Shown one piece after another: positions 11,729-25,500 of a stretch of DNA of 64,000 bases. The notes under the pieces were generated by a model, which worked only from the letters and a program-made list of their open reading frames with translations, was not told where the DNA came from and did not search any database. The stretch is from Enoplolaimus lenunculus (Eukaryota; Nematoda; Enoplea; Enoplida; Thoracostomopsidae). The DNA is taken from contig JASANG010000539.1 in assembly GCA_030248215.1 (NCBI GenBank), positions 124,001-188,000 of the forward strand. Direction: 5' to 3'. Within the stretch, counting starts at the first letter, position 1. Every line of letters starts with the position of its first letter. Position numbers and translations under genes: made by a program.

Positions 11729-14452
11729 GGTGGAATATTCAATAGAGTAGTGCAGTGCTCGTCTGGTAAAAATGTTTATGTTAAAGGGAGAGCGATAGCG
11801 ATCTCCTCCAGCCTGTTGGAACTACACGGTCTGCACTCCACGGGACTCGTTCGAAGCTTTGCCTAAGGTTAAGGACCGCGCCGGGAATCGAACCTATATA
11901 TTTACTGTGCTTAGTTATGACAATCTATTCTTTTACATTTACCGCGCACATATACGACACTGCCTTTGTTTTCATTTCGCTCCTGCAATACAGTGTACTG
12001 TGTAGACTTTGTGTTGCCTGTTTACATAAAACCGTACTATGATTTGTTATACACAACAAATACGTTCACGCCCAGATTGCTGAGCGTGCGGCTTCCTCGA
12101 AAGCGTTCAAAAGCTAAGTTGTTGAAGGAGATAACGGTGACGAACCCCGGGGGAAATCGGGGATTCATCCCCTCACCAGCGTTGTTGTGCAGAAAATTTT
12201 GCGATGCAAATGCGTCGTCTAAAACAAGCAGTGTTTCCTAGCCAATATGATAAAAAACACAATACGGACGAGATACTGCAAGAGTTGAAAAAGTTTGCGC
12301 TGTCAGCTACTTGGTGTTGAATCGTACAAATATCAAAAATTTGATTGAAACGCAATTTACAAACTATAAAAGTTCAAAACACAGAAAATATTCCCCCCGC
12401 ACCACGAAAATTCTTGATGCGTCCACAGGGCAGAGCCGCAACTTTTAAAAACCCGGACCCGAGTTTTTCTAAAAGAAAAACCCGGACTCGTAATTTTTAA
12501 GAATGCAAACCCGGATGTAACTCTACCTCAGGGTTCGTATACAATGCGGATGGCTAGAGAACATATACTCCTGTCCCGAAATTTGAGGCGATACCATAGA
12601 AAGGAACATTTAATAGGCTTTACAGTATCGTTCTGGGTTGTAAATGTGTAAAAAACATTCCAGTAAATAAAATATATTGTCTCCCGAATTGAAATCCGAA
12701 CTAACAGCGCCGCTGTCTGTCCCTGGTAGAAATACGACGGTTATTATTTTACGCTGTCACACAATCCCAGATTCGTTTATATTTGCAGCTGGTACTTCCA
12801 GGGCGGCTGTTAATACGTAACATATTTATTAATTGTGTGTTTTCAAAAGTAAACAAAACTGTTTGTTTCTGTGTGTATGCTCGCGTGCGGTTGTGTTTCG
12901 GTGGTAAACAGTGGTGTTTGTGTACGCCAAGTGCTGCCGCCCTACGCGCACGTGTCGATAGTATTTTTTATTGACAAAAAAATTATAAGTTTATTTTTTT
13001 CGTTCGGACGCAATTTGGACACGAAATAATTCATATTTTCAAATTTGGAATCTGCTGCTGTGTGGCTGAGATGCCCGGGGAACAGGCGCGTAGCTCTAGC
13101 TTCACTTGCTAGGACGTTAAACATTTTTTACGGGGGGCGTACAAAGGTTTTTGATCACTTACAAGCAACGTTGACAGTATCCTAGCGGAGGTAAAAGCCT
13201 TCCAGGCCCCCTGGTCCTCTTTGGCTACGGTCCGCCGGGGATAACAAGGCAAACTGACCAGTTCAAAACTGAGGATAGTAATTAAAATTGTGTAAAGCTT
13301 CACTGTTGCATAAGCTCTAGACCAGGGGGGTTCGGTTTGGTGGTTTAGACCCCGCGCTTGATGAATAAAGAAATGTTTAGAGACTGTTATAGGGGGATTT
13401 ATACTGAAACAATATATAGCTTCTCGTTCGGTTCGCTCGCGGACCCCGCAAACCTCAGTCTAAATTCTGGCTTCGAGCCTTCGATCCCTCTGTTTCAACT
13501 CCCAGTGCCTAGAAAAAATATTTCATATTATACAAAAATTACCCCACAATGAGTTCAACCTGAATTTCGCTTTTAGGCGGAACCTAAAGGCACAAGCCTG
13601 ACAGGATGCGCCTCTCAAATCAAAATTTCTCGGTACGCCACTGGACTGTACCACCCGCCCGATATGGAATCCATCCTGCGACGTATATACCTGTGAGAAG
13701 GGTTTGTGATTAATTGAAAAAATAGGTTTTTGAGCACAAAATGATTTGTATTGTTGCATGGTAATTTGTGATTCACCGCTGCTATAAAATTGGGGAATGT
13801 TCAACGTTTATAGTGCTGGTTGATAACTGTACAATACCTCTGGAACAAATATGCACGTGTTACCAATACGTAATTAGATCAAGAAAAGTCGCGGTGCGCA
13901 ACACTTAAAATGTTGATGTTGCCATTATTGCAACCGCTTTGAAGCATTCTTTTTTTTGCCTCAACTAAAGTGGAATTAGCAGATCCGTTAGCCGAAAACA
14001 AGCCTATAGTTGATATACAGCCCTGTAGCCAGCTCAGCTTGTTAGAGGGTGTAAAACATTTTTAAGTAGGGGCGTACAAGGGTGTTCGTTGACTTACAAG
14101 CAAGCTTGAAAATTTCCAAGAGGGGGCAAAATTATTCAAGGAATGAGGGGCTAAGCCCCACTGACCTTCATATGGTTACGAACCCATTGATGTATTAGTA
14201 TTCAGAAGCTAAAATTGCTGGATTCATTACGAAAAGAATGACGGTTTAGCTCTTGTTCACGTTCCTCGTCGCAATTAAGATTACGCGACTCAGACTTAGT
14301 AAAGATTTAGGTAAAGGCTTTAGGAAAAGATTTAGGCGTAGTTAGGTTTTTTTGAAACTTAAGTTTAAAGCCTAAGTCTGTGATGTGAAGTGTACAATAC
14401 GAAAGTGTACAAGAGGTGATGATTTTTGAAATCAATGATTTGAATGTCACGT

Positions 14453-14715
14453 AAACTGTAAGCATGCGTGACATGCTTGTCCTAGTGTATACGCAATAAA
14501 TGCAATGCACACTGTGTTGTATGCTTGCTGGCAGCACAATGTCGACACATATCGTCGACGATAGAAACAGCTGGAGGCGGGCTACGTGGCGCAGTAGTAA
14601 CAGCGTCTGCCTGAAACGCAGAAGGTCGCTAGTTCGAAACCACCCGTAACCCGCTTTTCCAGCTGCTTAGTAGAATGGTCAGATGTCCCGGCTCCTACCT
14701 AGACTGACATAAACT
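14453..14715 (+). mobile_element. tRNA-derived SINE, family A, copy 1
   Basis: A leader (CATGCTTGTC...GCAATAAATGCAATGCACA...GTCGACACATATCGTCGAC) is followed by a tRNA-like head (14582-14655). The head has an A box (TGGCGCAGTAGTAACAG), a stem-loop giving an apparent GAA anticodon, and a B box (CTAGTTCGAAACC). The tail reads CCGGCTCCTACCTAGACTGA. The plus copy defines the family orientation. Confidence 0.82.
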
Positions 14716-14923
14716 ATCACAATTACTCATCCATTTGTAAAAATACACACACTCCAATTATTTAATTTGACAGCGTTAATAATACCGTTTACCAACGTTA
14801 TTAAACTTGCAAAATAACACAGATAATAGTAAAAAATTTAGCGAACAAATGCATTTTTCGTCGTTTTGTACAATATTTCTGGCGAATAATTACGATATAT
14901 TGTTCAAATTGTACAACTAAAGC

Positions 14924-17900
14924 ATGGATAACACGTTTATATTCGAGTCATCACTGCGGCCCGATCAATATTTTGGTGGACTGTGTAATTTTTCTCAACC
15001 GCTCGATTATTGGTCTGATCAAACCAACCGCAAAGATGATGCGTGGCTTCAAAACGATCATCTTGACGGTTTTGATGGTCACATCAAAGGATCACATGAT
15101 CAAACAACTTTGCCGACGAAAGCTGGTATCGAGCCAAGCGATTGTTCAAGCGGCGGCGACGATAGTGTAGCGCACGAGCGGCCCGAGTCAATCCCGTCTG
15201 ATTCGACTGTTGAGCTGTTTTCACCGTTTAATGGGTAAGCTTTGGGCTTTCATGGTGGTTACTAGGGTTCAACCGGAAACCAACCGGACACCAAAAAATA
15301 CCGGAGCTGGAGAGCTTGATATATATACGGCTCCGGCAGTGGCCTTAAAATCGGAGCCACATGTTCAAGTACATACTTTAACAAAAAGTTGAATTTAATT
15401 ACGCAAATTTGGTTAATACTACCAAGAGTGGATGATCACTCTTTATAACAATAGTGTGCAACTGGGTACATTCTGTGTATAAAAGAATGTACCCGGCACG
15501 TGTTGCGTTTTTCTCTTACCCCCCTCATTTGGGGGGTGTTGAAACCTTGAACGCAGGCAAATACTGTTGCGATACGCAGTGCAAACATTGTTCGATTGTA
15601 TTCTTGGTTTAGGTTTAACTGAGTTCTGTGTGCAGTTGACCCACCCCCCTAAATAAGGGGGGTATGGATAAAACGCAACGCGCGCTGGTACTTTATATGC
15701 CACGCGTATTTTTGGAAGTTGCACCCTCTTATTATCGACTCTTGATACTACTTACTACTTGCTATAAATAATGTGTTGTCATTTTATTGTTTCAAGAGCT
15801 TTAGTATTAACTGCGCTTCTTGGAGTGCTTATTGTTGTCACTTGGAACAAAATTCAGATCGAAATATTGCGAGCCGAGCCGGATGTAATTATTTGTCGAA
15901 ACCGTAGCCGGATGTAATTATTTGTCGGAACCGTGGCCAGACGTAATTATTAGTCGGAACTGTAGTCGGATGTAATTATTTGTCGGAACCGTAGCCGGAT
16001 GTAATTATTTGTCGGAACCGTAGCCAGACGTAATTATTAGTCGGAACTGTAGTCGGATGTAAGTATTTGTCGGAACCGTAGCCGGATGTAATTATTTGTC
16101 GGAACCGTAGCCAGACGTAATTATTAGTCGGAACTGTAGTCGGATGTAATTATTTGTCGGAACCGTAGCCGGATGTAATTATTTGTCGAAACCGTAGCCG
16201 GATGTAATTATTTGTCGAAACCGTAGCCGGATGTAATTATTTGTCGAAACCGTAGCCGGATGTAATTATTTGTCGGAACCGTAGCCAGACGTAATTATTA
16301 GTCGGAACTGTAGTCGGATGTAATTATTTGTCGGAACCGTAGCCGGATGTAATTATTTGTCGGAACCGTAGCCAGACGTAATTATTAGTCGGAACTGTAG
16401 TCGGATGTAAGTATTTGTCGGAACCGTAGCCGGCTGTAATTATTTGTCGGAACCGTAGCCAGACTAATTTTTGTCGGAACTGTAGCCGGATGTAATTGTT
16501 TGTCGGAACCGTAGTGGTATATTCGAGTGTTCGGAGAAAACTAAACAAGTACTACATAAAGAGTTTTGTTACGTTCATTTTTACAACGTGGTATCCGAAA
16601 TTGTATTCGCGGCGTTCTGTTTTTAATGTATTTTTGCAATGTTTAGGTCTCCAAATTGTCTCGATCGACTATTAGAGGAAAACGCTCGTCACAGTCATAG
16701 TCCAGTTGACCGCAGCTCGTTGTCATACGGTTCGCTTGGACGAGCTCAGGGCAGTCGAGTTCTTGCAGCTGTTGCTGCAGCTTCAACAGCTCATCAGCAA
16801 AAACAACAGCAACAACTGCAACAACAACAACAACAACAACAACACCACGACCACCACCACCAACAACAACACGACTCCGCTACCAGATGTAGCCGCCCAA
16901 CGGTTTGTAATGTGTCAAACGTTGACACGCTTTTCAAACCGATTGCAGTCGATAATGATGCGAAGGATGAAAATCAAACCGGCACAACAACGTCGTTTAT
17001 GCAACCAAATCGTGAAATTGCAGTTGAATATAACGGGAAGTCAGCGTACAACGAGTTGCATGGACCGATTGGCAACGAACACCGTGGCGAATCGTATGGA
17101 AACCGGTTTAGCAACTGTAGTTTTAGTAGTATTAGTAGTAGCAGCAGTAGTAGTAACAATTTTGTCCACGACAACAAAAGCGTTATTGATACCAACGATG
17201 GTATTCTGCAACGCAAGAGTACTGAGAATGGTAAAGAAAATCAGCATGAAATGAAAACGATGAGACCACAACGGCCAACAACGTTGGAGCTTAGTGCCAA
17301 ATTGTCAGACGATCTTTCGAGAACATCATATGGTCGTGAAATAATTGGGCAAGCAAAGCCAAATGATAACATCGCGAGTCTGGATAAGCGTGATGTCTAT
17401 GAACGTGGTCAACGACAACAACAAGAACAACAGCAGCAACAATTTTGGATCGAGTCAGAACTTATTCGGCGACTAGTTGCCCTTCAAATGGATGACTGCT
17501 GTGAAGGGCTAGTTGATGGCCTAGCAGGCGGTGTGGCGTTGGGGACAAACCATAACGGAGCTATGGCGAAAATCGGGGGTCAGGTTAATGGCCAAACGTT
17601 AGGAAACGAGCAAGTTGCGATTGAAGCCAAACAGCAACAGACGGGTGTTTTTGCAAGCAACATTTTGGACGCGGTAAATATTGAAAACGTGAATCGAAAA
17701 TTTTTATCCGAAAACGACCAGCATCATGCACGAGTTGTAGAGCGTGATAAGACTTCTGTAGTGCAGGCGACAACAGGCATACTAACGTCTTCGGGGATGC
17801 TTGATTTTGGATCGGTTTGGAGCCAGCACGGCGCCGGCGGAGATCAAACAAATTGGTTCGAACCTGTTCGGAACGAGAAGGTAGCAACATATGCAACACT

Positions 17901-18126
17901 TAACGACCATAGTGCCGAGACGACGCTAGAATCGCCTGATTCAAAGGTGTTCAGTAAAGTTGCCAGTTCGTTAGTGTCGTATTCTGCTGACGTCAGTGAC
18001 AAGTTCTTGTCACATGATATGCAACGCCTTGATCAACACTCGTTGCAGCAGCAACTGCAAGAGCAACACCAAATTGATCAGCAACGGCTTTATCAACAGT
18101 TACTTCGGCAACATTATCATCATCAT

Positions 18127-18215
<89 letters not shown>

Positions 18216-21200
18216 CAGACAACAACATGAGCAACAACAACAACATGAGCAACAACAACAACAACAACAACAACATGAGCAACAACAACATGAGCAACAA
18301 CAGCAGCAGCAACAACAACAGCAACAACAACAACAACATCATCATCATCAACACCCACAACAACAACAACATCATCATCAACACCCACAACAACAACAAC
18401 AACAACAACTAAACTGTTTTCGCAGCGTTCACCAGCAAGTGAAACTGCACGAGTCACATGTCCAGCAACATCAACAACCCTATCAACACTTGTCAAATTT
18501 GAATGAAATTAGCCAATCACGTATGCACGATTATTCTCGGTCGTGGAACCAGCGAACTACAGTGGACGCCAATGGTCAGTACGATGGAGCATCTGGTCAG
18601 TTGGTAGCCAATGGAATGATTCACTGTTTTGACGGTCGAATTCCAAAAGTTGACGTGCGATGCTCGAGTCAAGATGATCCCTTGAAAGCAAGTGTGGTAC
18701 GAATGAATGAACAGGGGTGTGGTGGAAACACGGAACGTATGACGCGACCTAGAACAAATGACAGGTTTGAAGTGAAACTCAATGGTATTCATCAAGAAGA
18801 AGCTATATCTCAATCCGGGTCATGTGGGTTCAGCGATAATTCGCAATTTTCTAGGCTGTCCGCTACAGAAGATTCAATTAGCGGTGGTGAAATGCAGCAA
18901 CTGCAAACCAGTGTAAATCACTTTGGAGCTAAACAAGTAAATCCGTCCAACGTGAGCATTTCCGAACAGAAACAACTTGGACCGGCAAATGTTGTTCCAC
19001 CAACCCGGACGAAAACGAACGATTCCGAAATGCATTTACAAGTGCTTTCTAGTGTTGCCAGTAATTTCGCTGGCTGTCACGAACAATCTCAGTTTACCAG
19101 AACCGATTTATCCGAAGGTTATCCGCTGCAGTACAGCGCGACCGTGGACACACAACACAAGCCGACGAGCGAAAATTGTTGTTTAGCAACAGCCACTACA
19201 CCCATCCCGTTCAACGCAACTGAAATACCAATTTGTTCACTTCAACAACTCCACCACGATTACTTGAGGCAACAACGATCGAAGCAACTGTCGATGGCAA
19301 GCAGAGACCCATCGGTATGTTCAAGTCCCGCGACTGTCTTGAATAACTCCACTGGAAATGGTAATCCATCCGCGGTATCTTTGTTGCCGATTGCAACAGA
19401 TAAAAGCCGACAGCAGCAACTACAACAACAACACCAACAACAACAACAATACCAACTACAACAACAACAACAACAACAACAACCACAAAAACAACAACAA
19501 CAACAACAACCACAAAAACAACAACAACAACCGCAGTCGCAACAACAACGGCAACAATCACAACAGCAATGGCTTCGTTCTCAAGGATTGCAACGACTTA
19601 TGCAATTACAAAACGCAACAACAACAACAGCAACAACACAAGCGCAACTCGACGCATCAAAAATACCACAACCGGCAGGACAATTTAATCCAGCTTTGAT
19701 TCAGTACGCAGCCCAAAATGCGCCAGGAGCTTCTTCGTTACTCGCGGCAGCTGCAGCAATTCAAGCTGGACGTTTAACACGAGCGCAACAACAACAACAA
19801 CAACAACAACTGCAACCAAGTGCAAAACACATTGGGGCTGGTGGTGCATTGTTGCCTATCGCTGCCTTGCAACACGCAGCGAACAATTTGCGATTACTTT
19901 CAGCGACGCCTGTGCCTCCCCCTCCAAATACTGCGACATTGGGTGCGTTCAGTCATACGGCACTACCGCCGCCACCCACAACCGGATCGCCATTTCCGGT
20001 TCATGTAGGAAAACATCCTGTGACCATGTCACATTATCAACAACACCATCATGTTGGATATGGAGCAAGCAAAAATAGGTGAGCAGCGTTATGGACTCGT
20101 ATACTCAAACGTGTGTAGCACCTATCACCAGTTGGTAATAGGTCTTGTATCTTTCGACCAATGGATCCTGAGGTTCAAATTTAGCAACTTGTCTTATTTC
20201 CGTGCCAATTTCGTCAGTTTGAAAACCTATCGCTAACTAATGATAAGCGCAATGCACATTTTAGAATATGTGTCACAAGATATGACCGGATATCCGGATC
20301 CGGTTTAATATTTGGCAAAACCGATATGCGTATATATCCAGTTCCGGTATATGGTATAAAGCGACCGGATAACGGATATTTACGGTAGTGATTTTAAAAT
20401 TTCACAAAATTGTTTTTTTCATTTGAATTCTGATCCAATAAACGTATATATACATGTACTTTTGCGCGACTCAAACACTTCAAACTTCACAAACTTAGGC
20501 GCGATATCGGGTTGATACAAGGTTCCGATAAAAAGTTCACTATTCGGCTCCGTTCAGGTATCCGGCTAATTGATATTCGGTCGCACCATGGTTTTACGTT
20601 GTTTGACTGGCAAAATTTGTAACTTTGTTTCAGAAAAACTGACATAACTTCAATGACCCAATGTATGAAGAACACTGTTGTTTGACCGGATATAATTCTA
20701 AGACGCATCATCCATATAATATATATAATTATCCGGTACCGGTTGAGTTAAATATTGAGGGTATATTCGGTTTTTTGGCTGTTTTCGTTTTTCACTCAAT
20801 TTGCATGTGTATTTTTTACGTAAGGCTCGATCTGCTAGAATATATACGTAGTACCACTTCTTTTGGAAGAATTTTTTCTGTCTATCAATTTAGTAATGTA
20901 AAATACGGTAGAGCAAAATTAAGTTCAAAGCCAATTTCAATGTTTTTTGTTTCAATGTGTTGTGTTATACAGCGCGTGACTTGGAGACTCGTGTCATAGA
21001 TATGGTTGCAGCAGTTGAGAGAGAGAGAAAGACGTCTATTGACTTAGAACAAATGTGGTTTTAAATTGTCTTTTAATTTGTCTAAAATATCGTGTATTTA
21101 TACAGTGAGTGCGGGTGTGTCTGTGTTTTTGCTGTATTTCGAGACTAAATACAAACAGTACTTTTTACAACAAAAAAACACGAGAAAATGCTGTGTTGTC

Positions 21201-22551
21201 AGTATGCGCTGTTGAACACGATGCAGTTATGCACAATTGCAAATCGCCACTGTTTTTTTTGAGGTGTTTCGTAACTGGTACTAAGTTGTACCGTCGTTAT
21301 AGATACGTACGTACGCATATAAACATGGACAACTATAAATAATAATTATTGAAATTTTGAAATTTATGACAAATTTTCACTGTTTTTGTCTCAATTCCTC
21401 ATACAGACAACATTGTATAAACTACGTATATATAAATAGAGTGAGAGTCATATAATAAATTTTGATATGGAATGACGGTAAAAGGCCGAAATTTAAATAT
21501 ATATACATATATTGCATGAAATTATTATATGACTAGAAATAAGTGAACAACATATATGTCAAGATAAAACCAAAAATGAAAACATTATCTTAACCGGACC
21601 GGGGGTGGGGAGTTGACAGCGATCAATGCTGCAAGGGTCCCCCCAAAGTAAATGCGAAATAAGAATAACAGTGGTCAAAGAAAACTTGTGGGTGTGTGCT
21701 GTGTGTGATTGTAGTTTAGCTTTATATTAATCGAAAAAAATCATCGCTAATTTGTTCATGCGACTTTCTTGAAAATTGTTGCAAGACAACAGATTTTCCT
21801 TCCAGGGTGCAAAGTGGAATTGGGTTATATCAGAATCGGAACTACAAATTTTGTGACTGTGCGGATCATTTGTTTTAAGAAATATAATACTGATTTAGTT
21901 TGTCTGTTGCCTGGCAACAATTTTCAAGAACGTCGCATGACCAAATTGGCGAAGATTTTTTTGGTTATATAACGCTAAACTCTAAACTATAATCAATTAT
22001 TGTTATTTTACATCACAACAGGTAGGAATAAAATTAAGATATCAAAATCCGATTGATTGTTCAATCGGAATCGGAACTCGTTTTTGAATAGTAATTTCGG
22101 AATTCCGGCTGCACCCTGTTAACTGTAGGGTTCCGGTATTTTATCACTGGAGTTTTCAGTGTTATAGACAGACTTCTTTGACGAATTTCGTATATTTAGA
22201 CTGTTTAGTGCGAGCATAAGGCTAAAGAAATCTAAGAATCAACAGAATTTTTCAAACTAACGGTTTACACTTCGATGCACACTTGCTTGATGACAAATGC
22301 TGAAAAAAGTGGTATGATAGGAGTATTTTAAGTAAAATTTTACTGCTAAATTAGTTACTCGGTAACGGTTATTTTTCACTGTTCTGTTCCGTTTCACCCT
22401 CATACTAGCAAGCAATTTATATATACAGTGTATATATGATCATTTTAATTTTACAGACGCCACGGTATGCAAGACACTGAGATACATACTCGACTTGAAG
22501 AATGCACAACGCAGTATCGAGCAATCGAGCGTGAAAGGAAAAAGGTGATTG

Positions 22552-22598
<47 letters not shown>

Positions 22599-25500
22599 GT
22601 TAGAAATAGTTCAGGCAGCGAGCGACACTTGTACGCTTACCCCATAAGCTTTATGCTTAAAGTCAAATGTATATATTCCAAAATGTGAAAGTTTCGAAAT
22701 TGTGGGGAAGAAAGTATACAAAAGCGCCAAGTAAGCAAAACCGATGCTAGTCGTTAAATTAGGTACACAGTCGCACGCTGATCGAACTGCAGCATCTGAA
22801 CGAAACTTTAAATAGATGGAGCGATTAGGAATGTTGTAAAATTTGGACCATTTTGGAACAACATTTTGCTGTGCCATGCCGACCCTTGTGGCGCCGCCGC
22901 GTGGGTCAGAAATAAAATTAAATTTTGAAAACTAAGCCCGGCGGCACGTATCAAAATATGCTGCGAGTGTGCCGTACCGCCTTAACTACGTATATGGGAA
23001 AATGTTACTTTAACGGGCGTAACAGTAGATTAAGTGTATTTCTAAGCCTAAGCCTAAGCCTTAGCAAAAAATTGTAATCTAGAATCTAAATTCGACTCTT
23101 TTATGGACGCACCAGGAACCTGGACGCCGCTTAAAGTAACATGGACCCACTTGTTATTTTAAGGGGCGTAACTGTAATTTAAGCGTATTCCTAAGCCTAA
23201 GCCTTAGCAAAAAATTGTAATCTAGAATCTAAATTCGACTCTTTTATGGACGCACCAGGAACCTGGACGCCGCTTAAAGTAACATGGACCCACTTGTTAT
23301 TTTAAGGGGCGTAACTGTAATTTAAGCGTATTCCTAAGCCTAAGCCTTAGCAAAAAATTGTAATCTAGAATCTAAATTCGACTCTTTTATGGACGCACCA
23401 GGAACCTGGACGCCGCTTAAAGTAACATGGACCCACTTGTTATTTTAAGGGGCGTAACTGTAATTTAAGCGTATTCCTAAGCCTAAGCCTAAGCAAAAAA
23501 TTGTAATCTAGAATCTAAATTCGACTCTTTTATGGACGCACCAGGAACCTGGACGCCGCTTAAAGTAACATGGACCCACTTGTTATTTTAAGGGGCGTAA
23601 CTGTAAATTAAGCGTATTCCTAAGCCTAAGCCGAAGCAAAAAATTGTAATCTAGAATCTAAATTCGACTCTTTTATGGACGCACCAGGAACCTGGACGCC
23701 GCTTAAAGTAACATGGACCCACTTGTTATTTTAAGGGGCGTAACTGTAAACTAAGCGTATTCCTAAGCCTAAGCCGAAGCAAAAAATTGTAATCTAGAAT
23801 CTAAATTCGACTCTTTTATGGACGCACCAGGAACCTGGACGCCGCTTAAAGTAACATGGACCCACTTGTTATTTTAAGGGGCGTAACTGTAATTTAAGCG
23901 TATTCCTAAGCCTAAGCCTAAGCAAAAAATTGTAATCTAGAATCTAAATTCGACTCTTTTATGGACGCACCAGGAACCTGGACGCCGCTTAAAGTAACAT
24001 GGACCCACTTGTTATTTTAAGGGGCGTAACTGTAAACTAAGCGTATTCCTAAGCCTAAGCCTAAGCAAAAAATTGTAATCAAGAATCTAAATCTACTCTT
24101 TTATGAACGCACCAGGAACCTGGACGCCGCTTAAAGTAACATGGACCCACTTGTTATTTTAAGGGGCGTAACTGTAAACTAAGCGTATTCCTAAGCCTAA
24201 GCCTAAGCAAAAAATTGTAATCTAGAATCTAAATCTACTCTTTTATGAACGCACCAGGAACCTGGACGCCGCTTAAAGTAACATGGACCCACTTGTTATT
24301 TTAAGGGGCGTAACTGTAAACTAAGCGTATTCCTAAGCCTAAGCCGAAGCAAAAAATTGTAATCTAGAATCTAAATTCGACTCTTTTATGGACGCACCAG
24401 GAACCTGGACGCCGCTTAAAGTAACATGGACCCACTATACGTCGTATGCATAAAATACTTAACGACAACCAACTTTAAAACGCATATAATAACATTAATA
24501 ATAATTGATATTTAACAGACCGAAGCCGAACTTGCGCGACATAATTTGGGCAAGAAAATCAACAGTTCGAACAGCATTGTAACACCGCGTTTGCCTTCAA
24601 ATCCATCCAGGGTTGATCGGCTGCTTGTTGACTACTTCCGCGAACACGCGAGGATAATCACGTTGATTGCAAAAATGAACGAGCTTCGTACTGAGCCTTT
24701 ATCGATAACGGTCGCCGCGGCAATGACTGAAATGATGGATGCGTTGAAAGTTGTACAACAGTGCCGTGATCAAGAGCGTCTGACACAAATTCATGATGAG
24801 AAAAGTAAGTCTTGGTAATTGGTACTAAACGCCAACGTAAATGGCTGAAATGGTTTCTCATGTGTTGCAAAAGTATTAATTCAAAGCGGCAACTTGGGCG
24901 CAATAGGTTTTGACAAAATTTGGTACGCTGCTTACTGTAGTGATCCGAATAAGAGAGGGGACTGATATTTATTTGGCCTCGGCAGAGGGTACCCGCCTTT
25001 GTTATTTGGTTACGGACTCTTGTTAATTTTTAACCCGCCCTTCGCCGTCCTTCGGTACTGATATATATTCGGTATTGCAACTATTCGTTGAATTAAACGT
25101 TTTTTGCCTTGCAGCAACAGCTTGAGCGATAATGCAAGGTTATACTTTGGAATGTTGTTTTCAAAACTTAAGTATGCTTTATGTTTCGAACTGAACTTTA
25201 TTTGGTCCTGGAGGCATTTATGTGCCACAATTACGGATAATTGTCATTTATGGGCTCTAATTAGGATTTAGGTACTCTATCCGCTTACGGACTCTTATTA
25301 GGGATACGGATTCCTATTGATCGGGACGCAAAATGGGGACTCCCTATTATTACCCCTTTCCCTCTTATTCGGGTCAATACAGTACAACAGTTTGCATATT
25401 TCGCTTGGAAGAAATTACTGCGGATCTAAGATCCAAGACCTGGTGCACCATGTAATGCCCCGCGACAAGGATCAAATCTGAAATTTGGTGTAAAGATTTA

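Larger units (their letters stand above)
1..14923. other. Gene-free region upstream of MEIOC
   Basis: No exon of a recognisable gene was found on either strand. Open frames are short, repetitive or overlap repeats. Besides the elements listed separately it holds GTGCAAG/CTTGCAG motif repeats at about 4500-4720, CCCGGACCC/CCGGAC motifs at 12440-12530 (related to 52680-52760), and scattered TTAGGC-like tracts (792, 7050, 7340, 7670, 7930, 14300). Confidence 0.7.

Noticed and set aside
16639-16646. ATG at 16639 as the MEIOC start codon
   Set aside because: It lies across a strong 3' splice site, and exon 1 (14924-15234) joins in phase at 16647.
17993-18496. Long minus-strand frames of valine or leucine runs opposite the MEIOC polyQ tract
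   Set aside because: They are the antisense of CAA/CAG repeats and have no splice or domain support.
18951-19699. Plus-strand asparagine-rich frames overlapping the MEIOC exon
   Set aside because: Frame-shifted reading of CAA repeats; the glutamine frame alone continues into the conserved domain.
24546-24818. ATG-initiated 90-codon frame treated as a separate gene
   Set aside because: It is the fourth exon of MEIOC, continuous in phase with its neighbours.
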